A model generated the notes under the pieces. It made no database searches, was not told the DNA's origin, and saw only the letters and a program-made list of their open reading frames with translations. Below, piece after piece: positions 8,423 to 17,004 of a stretch of DNA of 64,000 nucleotides. Origin of the DNA: DATBHW01 sp035307385 (GTDB taxonomy: Bacteria; Chloroflexota; Ktedonobacteria; Ktedonobacterales; DATBGS01). Positions within the stretch are counted from its first letter, which is position 1. Every line of letters begins with the position of its first letter. A program made the position numbers and the translations under genes. The stretch lies in the NCBI GenBank assembly GCA_035307385.1, contig DATGID010000076.1, positions 1-64,000 of the forward strand, in the 5' to 3' direction.

Positions 8423-9541
8423 TTACTGGCTCGTCCGCAAGCGCTGGCGGTTCTGGTGACGCTCCAGTGCTAACTCGATCAGCCGATCAAGGAGTTGGGG
8501 ATAGGGCAGGTTATTCGCGCTCCAGAGCTTGGGATAGACGCTGTCCTGCGTAAAGCCCGGCATGGTATTGACTTCGTTGATGTAGATGCGTCCATCATTA
8601 CGGTCAAGAAAGAAATCCACACGGGCCAGGCCACTCAAGTCCAGGACAAGAAAGGCTTGCTTTGACATGTGGAAGACTTCTTCAGCCAGCGTTTGAGGGA
8701 TATGAGCCGGGACATCAAAGTAGAAGCCAGGATGAAGGTACTTTGCATCGTAATCGAGAAGGGTCATCTCCGTCACCAGTTCTCCAATGAGCGAGGTCTT
8801 CAACTCTTCATTGCCCAGGACGGCACAGGACAGTTCTCGCACATTCAGCCAGCGTTCAATGATGATTTTTGTATCATACTCCACAGCCTGTGCAATGGCT
8901 TGCTCCAGGGTTGTACGATCTGCGGCATTGCTTACACCAATGCTTGATCCCATGTTGGCAGGTTTCACGATGCAGGGATACCCAAGCTCTTGTTCGACTG
9001 CCAGCAGTATCGCTTCTGGCGCCTGCTCCCATTGCTTGCGGTGATATACCAGGTAGGGGATCACCGGAAGATGAATGGCTTGAAAGAGCATTTTCATCTT
9101 TTCCTTGTCCATGCCAAGCGCAGAACCCAGGACACCGCATCCCACATAAGGAAGACCAGCCATCTCGAATAGCCCTTGAATAGTTCCATCCTCTCCATAA
9201 GGACCATGAAGCACCGGAAAAATGACATCCAGGGGGCCAGTGCCGACTGGTTTGCCCTCTTCAAGGGCCAGCACGTCATAGACCTTTGCATCTCCTGCAA
9301 GTACAACGGCTTTGTCCGGTTGCCACTTTTCTTGTTCGCCTGTCTTCTCTGCCAGTGTTTGCATTTCATCCGGGGTTACGCCAAGGAGCCATGTACCCTC
9401 CCTGGTAATTCCCAGAGGAATCACCTCGTATTTCTTGGTATCCAGGTTTGCTAAGATGGAAGCAGCCGAATGAAGAGAAACGTCGTGTTCGCACGAACGA
9501 CCGCCAAAGATCACACCAACGCGGAGTTTTTGTTGCTTCAT
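8423..9541 (-). CDS. ddl: D-alanine--D-alanine ligase
   Basis: This ATP-grasp enzyme joins two D-alanines for peptidoglycan precursors in the cytoplasm. The 372-residue length is normal. The N-terminus VGVIFGGRSCEHDVSLHSA contains the conserved Gly-Gly-x-Ser-x-Glu motif. Later come the central KPANMGSSIGVS loop, the omega-loop segment DYDAKYL with the Lys-Tyr pair typical of true D-Ala:D-Ala ligases, and the Mg-binding INEVNTMPGFT motif near the end. ATG 9541 is preceded by a GGGAGAG ribosome site. The gene follows murF by 15 bp and is certainly co-transcribed with it. The omega-loop sequence gives no sign of a D-Ala-D-lactate ligase. Confidence 0.93.
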   Translation of the reverse strand: MKQQKLRVGVIFGGRSCEHDVSLHSAASILANLDTKKYEVIPLGITREGTWLLGVTPDEMQTLAEKTGEQEKWQPDKAVVLAGDAKVYDVLALEEGKPVGTGPLDVIFPVLHGPYGEDGTIQGLFEMAGLPYVGCGVLGSALGMDKEKMKMLFQAIHLPVIPYLVYHRKQWEQAPEAILLAVEQELGYPCIVKPANMGSSIGVSNAADRTTLEQAIAQAVEYDTKIIIERWLNVRELSCAVLGNEELKTSLIGELVTEMTLLDYDAKYLHPGFYFDVPAHIPQTLAEEVFHMSKQAFLVLDLSGLARVDFFLDRNDGRIYINEVNTMPGFTQDSVYPKLWSANNLPYPQLLDRLIELALERHQNRQRLRTSQ

Positions 9542-9556
9542 TCTCTCCCTCTTTTT

Positions 9557-10978
9557 CTAGAATTTTTCCAGTATGGTTTGTAAGCCAAGCGGGCTGGAGC
9601 CTTTGAGGAGAAGGAGATCAGTGCTCTGAATGTTCTCCTTAAGGAAGGCGATCATATCCCGCTTGGTACTCTCCATCTGAGCCTGATCTGCCGGGTCTGC
9701 CTTGAACAAAAAGAGCCTGTCTGCTGGCATCCCTGCTTCTCGGGCTCCTTCCACATAGAAGCGGGCCTGATCGCCAATGGCAACCAGGTAATCAACCTGA
9801 CCAACAAGTGCCTGACCGGTCGCGTAGTGTTCGTCACGGGCATACTGAGCAAGATCGAGCATATCACCCAGAACGGCCCAGCGTTTCCCTCCCTCGGTCA
9901 GGTCAGTTCCATGCAACACCGCGATGCTCGCGAGAATAGACTGGCGGTTGGCCTTGGAGGAATCATCAATGAGGGTGCTTCCGTTGGGACCCCGTTTGAT
10001 CTCACCGCGCCCTTTCACCGGAACAAGGGAAGCGAGCGCCGAACTGATGGCCTCGGGCGCGACACCAGCCAGGAATCCTGCCGTGGCTGCGGCTAGCGCC
10101 GTGCTCACCCCATGTTTGCCGGGGATCTGAAGCTGCACTGGCAGATGCACGTCGTGATAATGGAGCGTGAAAGCATGCCCATGAAGTGCATCACCCTGTA
10201 GATCGCTGGCCCAAACCTCGGCTCTCTCATCCAGACCGTAGTACATGACACGAGCCTGGGTCTTCTGACTCATAGCGCGTACTTGAGGATCATCGTAGTT
10301 AAGAAGAGCAATGCCATCTGGCGCAAGTGCCTCTACCACTTCACTCTTGGCAATCGCAACGCGCTCTGGAGATCCAAATGTTCTGAGATGAGCGGAGCCA
10401 ACGTTGGTAACAATCGACCAGTCAGGATGAACAATGCTACACAGCCAGGTGAGTTCGCCCACCCATTCGGCCCCCATCTCTAGCACAGCATAGCGGTGCT
10501 CAGGTTCTAAGCGGAGCACAGTTAAGGGGAGGCCTACCTCGTTATTGTAGGAGGCATAGGGTTTGAGGGTAGGTGCCTGTTGACTCAGGACGGCAGCGAC
10601 GGCCTCTTTTGTCGTGGTCTTGCCATTACTGCCGGTAATAGCGATCATGGTGGTGTTCTGCTGACGCTTCGCACGAACACGTGCGGTGGCAACAAGCGCC
10701 TCTACCACATTGGGAACGACACATTGAAGAAAGTGCGGAGGGACATCCTCGGCAGGTTCGGTACAGAGAACGCCCAGCGCACCCGCCTGCGCAACAGCAG
10801 GGATGAAGCTGTGCCCATCGACCTTTGCCCCTTTGATCGCAACGAAGAGATCGCCAGGTCCTACTTGACGACTGTCATGCTGAGCTGAGCGGAAAAGGAG
10901 GTCTGGATCGGGAGGAACACCACTCAGTACCTGGACTTTTCCCGCATTCCCTTGCAGCATATCATGGTAAGAAAACAT
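9557..10978 (-). CDS. murF: UDP-N-acetylmuramoyl-tripeptide--D-alanyl-D-alanine ligase
   Basis: MurF adds the D-Ala-D-Ala dipeptide made by Ddl to UDP-MurNAc-tripeptide. The 473-residue protein has an N-terminal UMP-binding domain with DSRQVGPGDLFVAI, the ATP-binding P-loop ITGSNGKTTTKEAV, and a C-terminal Mur ligase domain ending LKGSSPLGLQTILEKF. The ATG at 10978 has AAAGGAG 8 nt upstream. A longer frame to 11041 would add 21 residues that lie inside a 53-bp repeat and should be ignored. With ddl it forms a tight two-gene unit for the last cytoplasmic step of stem-peptide assembly. Confidence 0.93.
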   Translation of the reverse strand: MFSYHDMLQGNAGKVQVLSGVPPDPDLLFRSAQHDSRQVGPGDLFVAIKGAKVDGHSFIPAVAQAGALGVLCTEPAEDVPPHFLQCVVPNVVEALVATARVRAKRQQNTTMIAITGSNGKTTTKEAVAAVLSQQAPTLKPYASYNNEVGLPLTVLRLEPEHRYAVLEMGAEWVGELTWLCSIVHPDWSIVTNVGSAHLRTFGSPERVAIAKSEVVEALAPDGIALLNYDDPQVRAMSQKTQARVMYYGLDERAEVWASDLQGDALHGHAFTLHYHDVHLPVQLQIPGKHGVSTALAAATAGFLAGVAPEAISSALASLVPVKGRGEIKRGPNGSTLIDDSSKANRQSILASIAVLHGTDLTEGGKRWAVLGDMLDLAQYARDEHYATGQALVGQVDYLVAIGDQARFYVEGAREAGMPADRLFLFKADPADQAQMESTKRDMIAFLKENIQSTDLLLLKGSSPLGLQTILEKF

Positions 10979-10990
10979 TCCCGTCGCTCC

Positions 10991-11043
10991 TTTCTTCCTC
11001 TGAAAGGCTATTTTCAACAAAATCTCTTTATGCCGGGCCACTC
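10991..11043. repeat. 53-bp direct repeat, copy 1 (murF leader)
   Basis: This copy matches 12098-12150 at 52 of 53 positions (T versus C near position 41 of the repeat). On the minus strand it starts with the final codons of the dehydratase gene (encoding SGPA in copy 2) and includes an AGAGGA ribosome site. It therefore looks like a duplicated junction between the dehydratase gene and murF. Confidence 0.85.
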
Positions 11044-11132
11044 TACCTCCTAAAGAGGATGTGCGCCTCGCGCCGAAGCCGGGTCAGCCCTTGCTGACGT
11101 TCTTGCTCCGTGTGAACACAACGGGCCGCGTA

Positions 11133-12098
11133 TCACGCGCTCCCTCGCACCGAAAAGCCCCAATCCAGCAGGTCGCGGGCATCCGTATAGCGCGCGTCGT
11201 CGCTGGGCGCACCCAGCACTACCCCCACCAGTTGCTGCCCGTTGCGGGTCGCCGAAAACACGAGGCAATCACCTGCCTGACCCGTGGTGCCCGTCTTCAC
11301 CCCATTGGCGCCGGGATAGCCGGTGTTGGGCGCGAGCAGTTCGTTGGTATTTTTGAGTGGAGGAAAGGCATGGTGCTGCCTGCTGTCAGGGATGGTATAG
11401 ACATACGTGTCGATCAGGGTGGAAAAGAAGGGCAGCCGCAGTGCGAACCGGGTCAGGTTGACCAGATCGCGGGCCGACGTATAGTGCTCAGGTGCATCCA
11501 GGCCATGAGGATTCACATAGTGGGTATGGGTTAAGCCCAGAAACTGCGCCTGCTGATTCATCAGATCAATAAAGTTTGCGCCGCGCTCTTTGCTCACCGC
11601 ATCGGCAATGGCGATCGCGGCGTCATCCCCAGATGGCAGCAGCAGCCCATAGAGCAGTTGGCGCATGGTCAACACATCACCCGGAAGGAGTCCCATGCGG
11701 CTGGCATCAGGCGGAAGATCGAGCACATCGCTGCCCATCGTCACCGATTGATCAAGATGCCCGGTTTCCAGCGCCATCACAGCGGTCATAATCTTGGTAG
11801 TGCTTGCCATAGGCAGTTCGGCGTCCACATTGTGCCCAAAGAGAACCCGATGCGTAGTCACATCTTCCAGCATACTGGCTGCCGCCTGAATCGATGGAGG
11901 CGCAGGCAAGAAGAGGCGCGGAGTGGGGGTAGGGGTGGGGATACCCCTCGGGCTGCCTGAGGGCAGCAGCATAATCCCACGCGCCAGCAGCCCCATCTCC
12001 AGCAGCAGGAGCCCTGCCAGTACGATCAGCAACCGATGTTTACGTTGTTTCCAGCGGCTAGCGGTTTCAGGTGGTGCGTAGAGTAGTGATCTCTGCAT
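11133..12098 (-). CDS. D-alanyl-D-alanine carboxypeptidase (S11 family)
   Basis: This penicillin-binding enzyme trims the terminal D-Ala from stem peptides outside the membrane. The 321-residue protein has an N-terminal cytoplasmic stub, an uncleaved-type transmembrane anchor near residues 22-45, a Pro/Thr linker and the peptidase domain. The nucleophile motif is STTK, the second motif is SGD (usually SGN) and the third is KTGTTG. The C-terminal beta domain of E. coli DacA is absent, giving a short form. The start ATG at 12098 has AGAGGA 5 nt upstream, supplied by the flanking repeat. The gene sits exactly between two 53-bp direct repeats, so it may be an inserted or duplicable module in the ddl-murF region. 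Confidence 0.88.
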   Translation of the reverse strand: MQRSLLYAPPETASRWKQRKHRLLIVLAGLLLLEMGLLARGIMLLPSGSPRGIPTPTPTPRLFLPAPPSIQAAASMLEDVTTHRVLFGHNVDAELPMASTTKIMTAVMALETGHLDQSVTMGSDVLDLPPDASRMGLLPGDVLTMRQLLYGLLLPSGDDAAIAIADAVSKERGANFIDLMNQQAQFLGLTHTHYVNPHGLDAPEHYTSARDLVNLTRFALRLPFFSTLIDTYVYTIPDSRQHHAFPPLKNTNELLAPNTGYPGANGVKTGTTGQAGDCLVFSATRNGQQLVGVVLGAPSDDARYTDARDLLDWGFSVRGSA

Positions 12099-12150
12099 TT
12101 CTTCCTCTGAAAGGCTATTTTCAACAAAATCTCTTTACGCCGGGCCACTC
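12098..12150. repeat. 53-bp direct repeat, copy 2 (carboxypeptidase leader)
   Basis: This is the second copy of the repeat, spanning the last 16 coding bases of the dehydratase gene, the short intergenic gap and the first base of the carboxypeptidase start codon. Recombination between the two copies would remove the carboxypeptidase gene and join the dehydratase gene directly to murF. Confidence 0.85.
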
Positions 12151-13109
12151 AGATCGAGCCTTCCAAGTGCCTCTTGAAAGGCTGCTTCATCGATGTTGCC
12201 GCCGGAAACGACCGCGACGGCTTTTTGATCCGGGCTCGCCTGTGGATAGCGCAATGCAGCCGCGAGCGCAGCCGCTCCCGCTCCTTCCGCGCGAATGCCA
12301 TTATGCTGCCAGAGCAGACGAATAGCCTGATCGATTTGTGTATCGGAAACCAGAAATATCTCAAGGTTCCGGGCCTGTTGTGCGATCTGGAAAGGAATAG
12401 CTCCGACCTGCCGAATCAGGAGTCCCTCGGCGCGGCCCACCACCTGCTCTAATATCACTCGCCTCCCGTGAGCGAGCGAGAGAGACATCGCTGGAGCACC
12501 ATCAAGTTCAACCCCAACGATCTTCACCCTTTTCTCCTGATTCTGAACGTATTGAAGACAGGCCGCGAGGAGTCCTCCACCTCCAACCGGCACGAACACC
12601 ACGTCGAATGCTTCAGGGTGCTGGTCCTCAATCTCAGAAAAGAGGCTGGTATTGCCAGTGATAATGTCATGATCGTCAAATCCAGAAATGTAGGTTGCTC
12701 CCGTTTCCTCCGCAAAAGAGACAGAAGTCACCCTGGCCTGCTCATAGTCGCCATCCACCTTCACGACGGTTGCTCCATTCGCCTCTATCGCCGCTATCTT
12801 GACGTGAGCCGTTTGAGCAGGGACAAAGATGCGCGCCTGAATGCCACGGATGCGAGCAGCTATTGAAAGTCCCAACCCGTGACTTCCTGTGGAAGCTGCT
12901 GTCACGACCTGTCCCGTCGAAAGTCCACACAAAACTCGATAGCAATTTCCTCGAAACTTGAAAGCTCCGGTGATTTGTCTGGTTTCATCTTTGAGCCAGA
13001 GTTCTTTCCAGGGAGTCTGAGCATCGTTATATGGACATAAAGGAGTTTGAAGAACATGCTCATAAAATGACGAAGTACGTTCCGTTCCCCAGAGATGCAT
13101 AAGTGGCAT
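12135..13109 (-). CDS. threonine/serine dehydratase-like PLP enzyme
   Basis: A fold-type II pyridoxal-phosphate enzyme of 324 residues, comparable to catabolic threonine dehydratases, serine racemases and related eliminases. The PLP-lysine motif TGAFKFRGN lies near residues 47-55, the substrate-carboxylate loop ASTGSHGLG near 72-80 and the phosphate-binding loop VGGGGLLAAC near 175-184. There is no C-terminal regulatory ACT domain, so it is the short form. ATG 13109 has AGGAG 6 nt upstream. It leads the minus-strand series dehydratase, carboxypeptidase, murF, ddl. A role in supplying or removing D-serine is possible if it is a racemase, but the sequence alone cannot separate racemase from dehydratase. 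Confidence 0.8.
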   Translation of the reverse strand: MPLMHLWGTERTSSFYEHVLQTPLCPYNDAQTPWKELWLKDETRQITGAFKFRGNCYRVLCGLSTGQVVTAASTGSHGLGLSIAARIRGIQARIFVPAQTAHVKIAAIEANGATVVKVDGDYEQARVTSVSFAEETGATYISGFDDHDIITGNTSLFSEIEDQHPEAFDVVFVPVGGGGLLAACLQYVQNQEKRVKIVGVELDGAPAMSLSLAHGRRVILEQVVGRAEGLLIRQVGAIPFQIAQQARNLEIFLVSDTQIDQAIRLLWQHNGIRAEGAGAAALAAALRYPQASPDQKAVAVVSGGNIDEAAFQEALGRLDLSGPA

Positions 13110-13280
13110 AGATGGCTCCTGTCTCCTTATCTGAAGCTGCGCGATCAGATCTAACGTTCACACCCTCTACTTTAGCGACTTGCGAAGCCCTCGTCATCGT
13201 GGAACTTGCCTAGGGGAAATAGGTGTTGAAGCTGCACTTTTTACGGTAGTAATTTTCGGGAGGGCGCGGTTCGCCATTGC

Positions 13281-13289
13281 TGGTATACT
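13281..13289 (+). promoter_or_regulatory. extended -10 promoter of the two-component operon
   Basis: TGGTATACT is a near-consensus extended -10 element located about 43 bp before the kinase start codon. It gives a short leader with GGGAGAG as ribosome site. Confidence 0.45.
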
Positions 13290-13331
13290 ATGGAATCTCA
13301 GAGGTTCCATCAGCGAGGGAGAGACCATTCC

Positions 13332-14750
13332 ATGATGAAGAGGATTTTGACGAAAGAGCCGTTGCGCTGGTTTCTACTGCTCTGGATAGCGGTGGTAGTT
13401 GTCGGAGCGCTTCTGAGCAGTAATATGAACTCGACTTTTGGGAGTAACAACAGCGGCCTACCTACGATCATTCGGAATATTATCAGGCAACTGCAACGTA
13501 GTGTTGACCTGAATAACCCCCTCCCCCCCGGACTGAATAACCCACCCCCTCCCTCATTGATCCTCATCTTTCTCCTGCTCGCTGCACTCTATAGCTTTTT
13601 GCTCTGGAGTGGGCTTTCTGAGCGTGTGCAGCCCCGGTTCTTTTGGCTGTATTTCTTGCTCCAAGGTCTGCTCGTTGCAGTCATGCAGTGGACGCTGGCG
13701 GAGCATGACCTCGCATTGAATTTCTATGCATTGCATTTCTATCTGGTGCTGACACTGTGCGCGGTAGCCATGTTCAAACGTGCTGCTCCGGTGCTGCTGG
13801 TTGGCATGAGCTGCCTGGTGCTTTTTTTTGCCTTGCTTGGCATCCACATCCCCCAGGATGTCCCCCCCAAAATGTATTTGGAGGACTGGCTCAACCTCTG
13901 GAACTTCTCCGATCTGACAACGATTGTCTTTATCGTGCTGGGATACTTGATTTTGTACGCGCAGCAATCCCAGTCCCAAATACAGCTCGAACAGGCACAC
14001 CGGGAGCTCCAGGGAGCACATAGCAGGTTAGCAGCATCATCCAGGCAAATTGAAACGCTGACCAGGTTCGCCGAGCGCCAGCGCATAGCACGTGAACTGC
14101 ATGATACCCTGGCACAGGGAATAGCTGGGATGGTCATGCAATTGGAGGTCACTTCTGCTCAGTTGCATCGCAAGAACTATCAGCAGGCACAAGAGGTACT
14201 CAGCCAGGCACTCGCCGACGCCCGCACGACATTGCAAGAGGCGCGACATGCCATTACCGATCTGCGTTCCAGAACACCTCGCGTTGATCAACTCATCTCT
14301 TCAGTTCAGCAAGAGATCACGCATTTTTTCCAGAAGACAGGCATCGTGCATCACACCAACCTGAACGACCTGATTCACACTCCTGCTCCCGCTTGCGAAC
14401 ATGTCCTGCGCTTTATCGGCGAAGGGTTAAACAATGTGGCACGCCATGCCCATGCTCACCAGGTAAGTGTAGAAGCAAAGATCGTGGAAAAGTGGCTCGT
14501 GATCACGGTGCAGGATGATGGTCAGGGTTTTGATCCTACTAACCAGGCTCTTTATACTGGCCATTATGGATTGCTGGGGCTACAAGAGCGGGCCCATCTG
14601 GTAGAGGGAACAGTCTCTGTAAACAGTTCAGATGGAAAGGGTACGGTACTTGAGTTCCGTGTCCCTCTTGCGGCAGCAGACAATCCGGCCTCATCTGTCA
14701 ATCTGGTTTCTTTCCCCCCAGTGAGCGTAGAGGATCACACCTATGCCTGA
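13332..14750 (+). CDS. NarL/DesK-type sensor histidine kinase
   Basis: A membrane histidine kinase of 472 residues. It has about six hydrophobic helices in the N-terminal half (one near the start, five between residues about 75 and 215) with no large extracellular domain. A short coiled coil follows, then a HisKA_3 dimerisation domain with phospho-accepting His in RIARELHDTLAQG. The HATPase has N-box NNVARHAHAH, G1 DDGQGFDP and G2 GLLGLQERA. ATG 13332 is preceded by GGGAGAG; the frame extends to 13290 without a better site. It overlaps the response regulator by 8 bp. The polytopic sensor without a periplasmic loop resembles DesK and LiaS types that respond to membrane or cell-envelope state, which would suit the neighbouring wall genes, but this is inference. 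Confidence 0.9.
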   Translation: MMKRILTKEPLRWFLLLWIAVVVVGALLSSNMNSTFGSNNSGLPTIIRNIIRQLQRSVDLNNPLPPGLNNPPPPSLILIFLLLAALYSFLLWSGLSERVQPRFFWLYFLLQGLLVAVMQWTLAEHDLALNFYALHFYLVLTLCAVAMFKRAAPVLLVGMSCLVLFFALLGIHIPQDVPPKMYLEDWLNLWNFSDLTTIVFIVLGYLILYAQQSQSQIQLEQAHRELQGAHSRLAASSRQIETLTRFAERQRIARELHDTLAQGIAGMVMQLEVTSAQLHRKNYQQAQEVLSQALADARTTLQEARHAITDLRSRTPRVDQLISSVQQEITHFFQKTGIVHHTNLNDLIHTPAPACEHVLRFIGEGLNNVARHAHAHQVSVEAKIVEKWLVITVQDDGQGFDPTNQALYTGHYGLLGLQERAHLVEGTVSVNSSDGKGTVLEFRVPLAAADNPASSVNLVSFPPVSVEDHTYA

Positions 14751-15429
14751 GAAGATTCGCGTGATCATCGCCGACGATCACCCAATCGTCCGTTCTGGCC
14801 TGCGCTTGATGCTTGGCATGGAAGAAGGGATTGAGTTGGTGGGTGAAGCCGCTGATGGAAGTGCCGCGCTTCAACTGATTGGTTCGCTTCAACCCGATGT
14901 GGTTTTGATGGATTTGCGAATGCCTGTTATGGATGGGTTAGAGGCAATTGAACGCATACGTACCCAGTGGCCGCAGATCGCCATTATCGTCTTGACGACC
15001 TATGATGAGGACAACCTGATGCTGCGTAGCCTTCAAGCGGGTGTACGTGGCTATTTGCTGAAAGAGAGCAGCCTTGACACCGTATTGCAAGCGATAGAGA
15101 GCGCTGCCCGTGGCGATATGTTGCTACAACCAGATGTGATGAAACGCATTCTGCATCACGCAGCGCGTGGCGGCAGTTCCCCATCACCGCTCCAAGAGAA
15201 CAATGACTTCCACCTGACGGCACGAGAGCGGGAAGTGTTGGCCGGAATCGCATCTGGAGAACGCAGTAAAGAAGTTGGCGCTCGTCTGGGCATTACACGT
15301 CGCACCGTTGAGACCTATCTCAACAGTATCTACATCAAGCTGAATGTTGATTCGAGGGCAGCGGCTGTCGCTGTTGCAATCGAACACGGTCTGCTTTCGC
15401 AGCGAAGAGAGGAGAGCGCAGGTATTTAG
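14743..15429 (+). CDS. NarL/LuxR-family response regulator
   Basis: The 228-residue protein has an N-terminal receiver with acidic pair DD near residues 11-12, phospho-acceptor Asp in VVLMDLRMPVMDG near residue 55, a Thr in VLTTYDED and Lys in YLLKES. It ends in a LuxR-type helix-turn-helix (LTAREREVLAGIASG...TRRTVETYLNSIYIKL). It is the partner of the overlapping kinase and would bind DNA as a dimer when phosphorylated. Its targets are unknown; the divergent cell-wall genes are the closest candidates. Confidence 0.93.
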   Translation: MPEKIRVIIADDHPIVRSGLRLMLGMEEGIELVGEAADGSAALQLIGSLQPDVVLMDLRMPVMDGLEAIERIRTQWPQIAIIVLTTYDEDNLMLRSLQAGVRGYLLKESSLDTVLQAIESAARGDMLLQPDVMKRILHHAARGGSSPSPLQENNDFHLTAREREVLAGIASGERSKEVGARLGITRRTVETYLNSIYIKLNVDSRAAAVAVAIEHGLLSQRREESAGI

Positions 15430-15430
15430 T

Positions 15431-15517
15431 GTGAAACTGGGGCGTGTGCGTCGCGTGCCAGTGACAGCGTTAGAGCAGTTCCTGGCACGATTGGAGTTCG
15501 GTGATGTCTCGACATGA
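15431..15517 (+). pseudogene. excisionase-family DNA-binding domain, C-terminal fragment
   Basis: Directly after the response regulator a frame reads VKLGRVRRVPVTALEQFLAR and then a short tail before TGA. This matches the final strand and helix of excisionase/MerR-like DNA-binding proteins (the Val-Lys-Leu-Gly-Arg...Val-Pro...Ala-Leu-Glu pattern). Only 28 residues remain and no start codon with ribosome site precedes it. It is probably a trace of a former mobile element. Confidence 0.45.
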
Positions 15518-15548
15518 TCTGGCTTTGGTCTTTCCCAGCCAGATCATG
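15513..15548. terminator. bidirectional stem-loop terminator
   Basis: CATGATCTGGCT and AGCCAGATCATG form a perfect 12-bp stem around a 12-nt loop, placed between the converging two-component operon and the radical SAM gene. It lies 31 bp beyond the TAG proposed here as the true radical SAM stop. Confidence 0.7.
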
Positions 15549-15579
15549 CCAGGCAGAGAAAGGGCCGTGATGAGAAAAG

Positions 15580-17004
15580 CTAAGAACCGAACTGGTCCTG
15601 AAGCGGCTCCGCTCAGCAGAACCAGGATTCAGTGAGATGTGGCGTGGCTTTCTGGATACTGGAAGGGCGGCTGCTGTGCGCGGCGCTCAGAACCAGGCCA
15701 GCCGCTTCTTCGGCCAGCGCTTTGATGGCGTAGAACGTTTCTTCTGCGGGGGCGTTGGCGCGCTCGTCTGCCTCCACCAGCGCGGCGATATCGCGCTGAA
15801 GCTGGTCCATGCGCGGGTCGGGGTGCGTCCACTGATAAGTGAAAGCGGCGGCATCCAGATCGCCCAGATGGGGGCGCATCGCGGGCTGCTCCAGCAGCGC
15901 CGAACCTGGCGGCAGCAGCAGCCGGATGGAATAGTGGACAGGATCAATCTGCCCGATCAGGTGCTGCTGCTCGACAAAGGCGAGCAAGTTCAGGTAGTCA
16001 TCCAGCGTGGTCCAGGGCGTGAATGGCAAGAGCGAGGGGCGCATGGGAATGCCCGCATCTGCCAGAATGGCTAATGCTTCGATGACATCGGCCCTGGTAT
16101 GGCCTTTATCCAGATGAGAGAGAACATGATCGCTGACCGCCTCCACCGCCGAGACGATGAACGCGCAGCCCAGCGCTTTGAACTCCGTAAAGCGTTCTCG
16201 GTGCTCCAGAATATGCTCGATCTTGATGGTGGCATCGAAGGTGAGCGCGGGAAACTCGGCGTGCATGGCGCGCAGGATGTTCAGCGAGTGGCCGGGACCG
16301 TTCAGGAAGTCTGGGTCGCCAAAGGTGATGTGCTGCGCGCCCATCTGGACCTGCGCGCGAATGTCTTGCAGAACAACCTCTCTGGGCAGAATAAAGAAAC
16401 GGCCCCCGTAGACGGGCGTGATGGGACAATGCAGGCAAGTGTGTAGGCAGCCCCGGCTGGTTTCCACATAGCCCACCAGCGCGAACTCGTCGCCCTGTTG
16501 CAGCCGGGCGTAGCGCTGAAGCGGAGGCAGCATCTGGCGATCAGGCTGGATGAAGGGCAGGCGGCGCAGAATGGGCGCGGCAGGCTGGCTCTGGGTGCCT
16601 ATGCCGGGCAATGTGGCATGGTTGCCCTGTTCAAGCGTCTGAACAAGCGCCAACAGCGCTTGCTCGTATTCGCCGCCGATGACAAATTCGATGCCCTGCT
16701 GATGCAGATAGTCGGCGTTGAGCGAGGCGTAGAGTCCATAGAAGCAAAGCCGCGCAGCCGGATTGAGCGTGCGCACGCGCTCGGCCACGCGCATTGCCAG
16801 CCGCAGGGCGGTGTGCATGGGCACGGAGACGCACACCAGTCTGGCCTGGGTGATAGAATCATCCATGAGGGGTTCGACGGCGGTATCGATGGCGACAGGA
16901 GCAAATCCGGCTTGCTTGAGGACGGCCAGGGGCGAGGCGAGGTTGAGCGGCTGATGCCCAAGCTCGTAGCAGGAAATCAGCAGGATTGCGCCGGGTGTTC
17001 TCAT
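15580..17004 (-). CDS. B12-binding radical SAM protein with CUAEP tail, probable selenoprotein
   Basis: The N-terminal 130 residues form a cobalamin-binding-like Rossmann domain, followed by a radical SAM core with the iron-sulphur cluster motif CLHTCLHC (Cys 186, 190, 193) and GYVETSRG just before it. The frame meets an in-frame TGA at 15613-15615 directly after WFC. Reading through gives Cys-Sec-Ala-Glu-Pro, then LQDQFGS and a TAG at 15580-15582, for 474 residues. I recall an NCBI-defined family of CUAEP/CCAEP-tail radical SAM proteins in which this Cys-Sec or Cys-Cys tail is conserved, and the match here is exact. ATG 17004 overlaps the yggX stop by 4 bp. The substrate is unknown. If selenocysteine is not inserted, the protein would end at WFC, losing only 11 residues. 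Confidence 0.85.
15592..15625 (-). promoter_or_regulatory. candidate SECIS stem-loop around the selenocysteine TGA
   Basis: On the transcript, CUGGUUCUG pairs with CAGGACCAG (9 bp with one G-U). Inside it AGCG and CGCU form a short upper stem with a 4-nt loop, and the UGA sits in the internal loop. Bacterial SECIS elements lie at or just after the UGA, so the location fits. The short distance from UGA to the apical loop is less typical, so this is a candidate only. Confidence 0.45.

Noticed and set aside
8423..12098. VanC-like glycopeptide resistance cluster
   Set aside because: The ligase keeps the Lys-Tyr omega-loop of D-Ala:D-Ala enzymes and there is no VanX/VanY signature apart from an ordinary S11 carboxypeptidase; kept only as a weak idea about wall stress.
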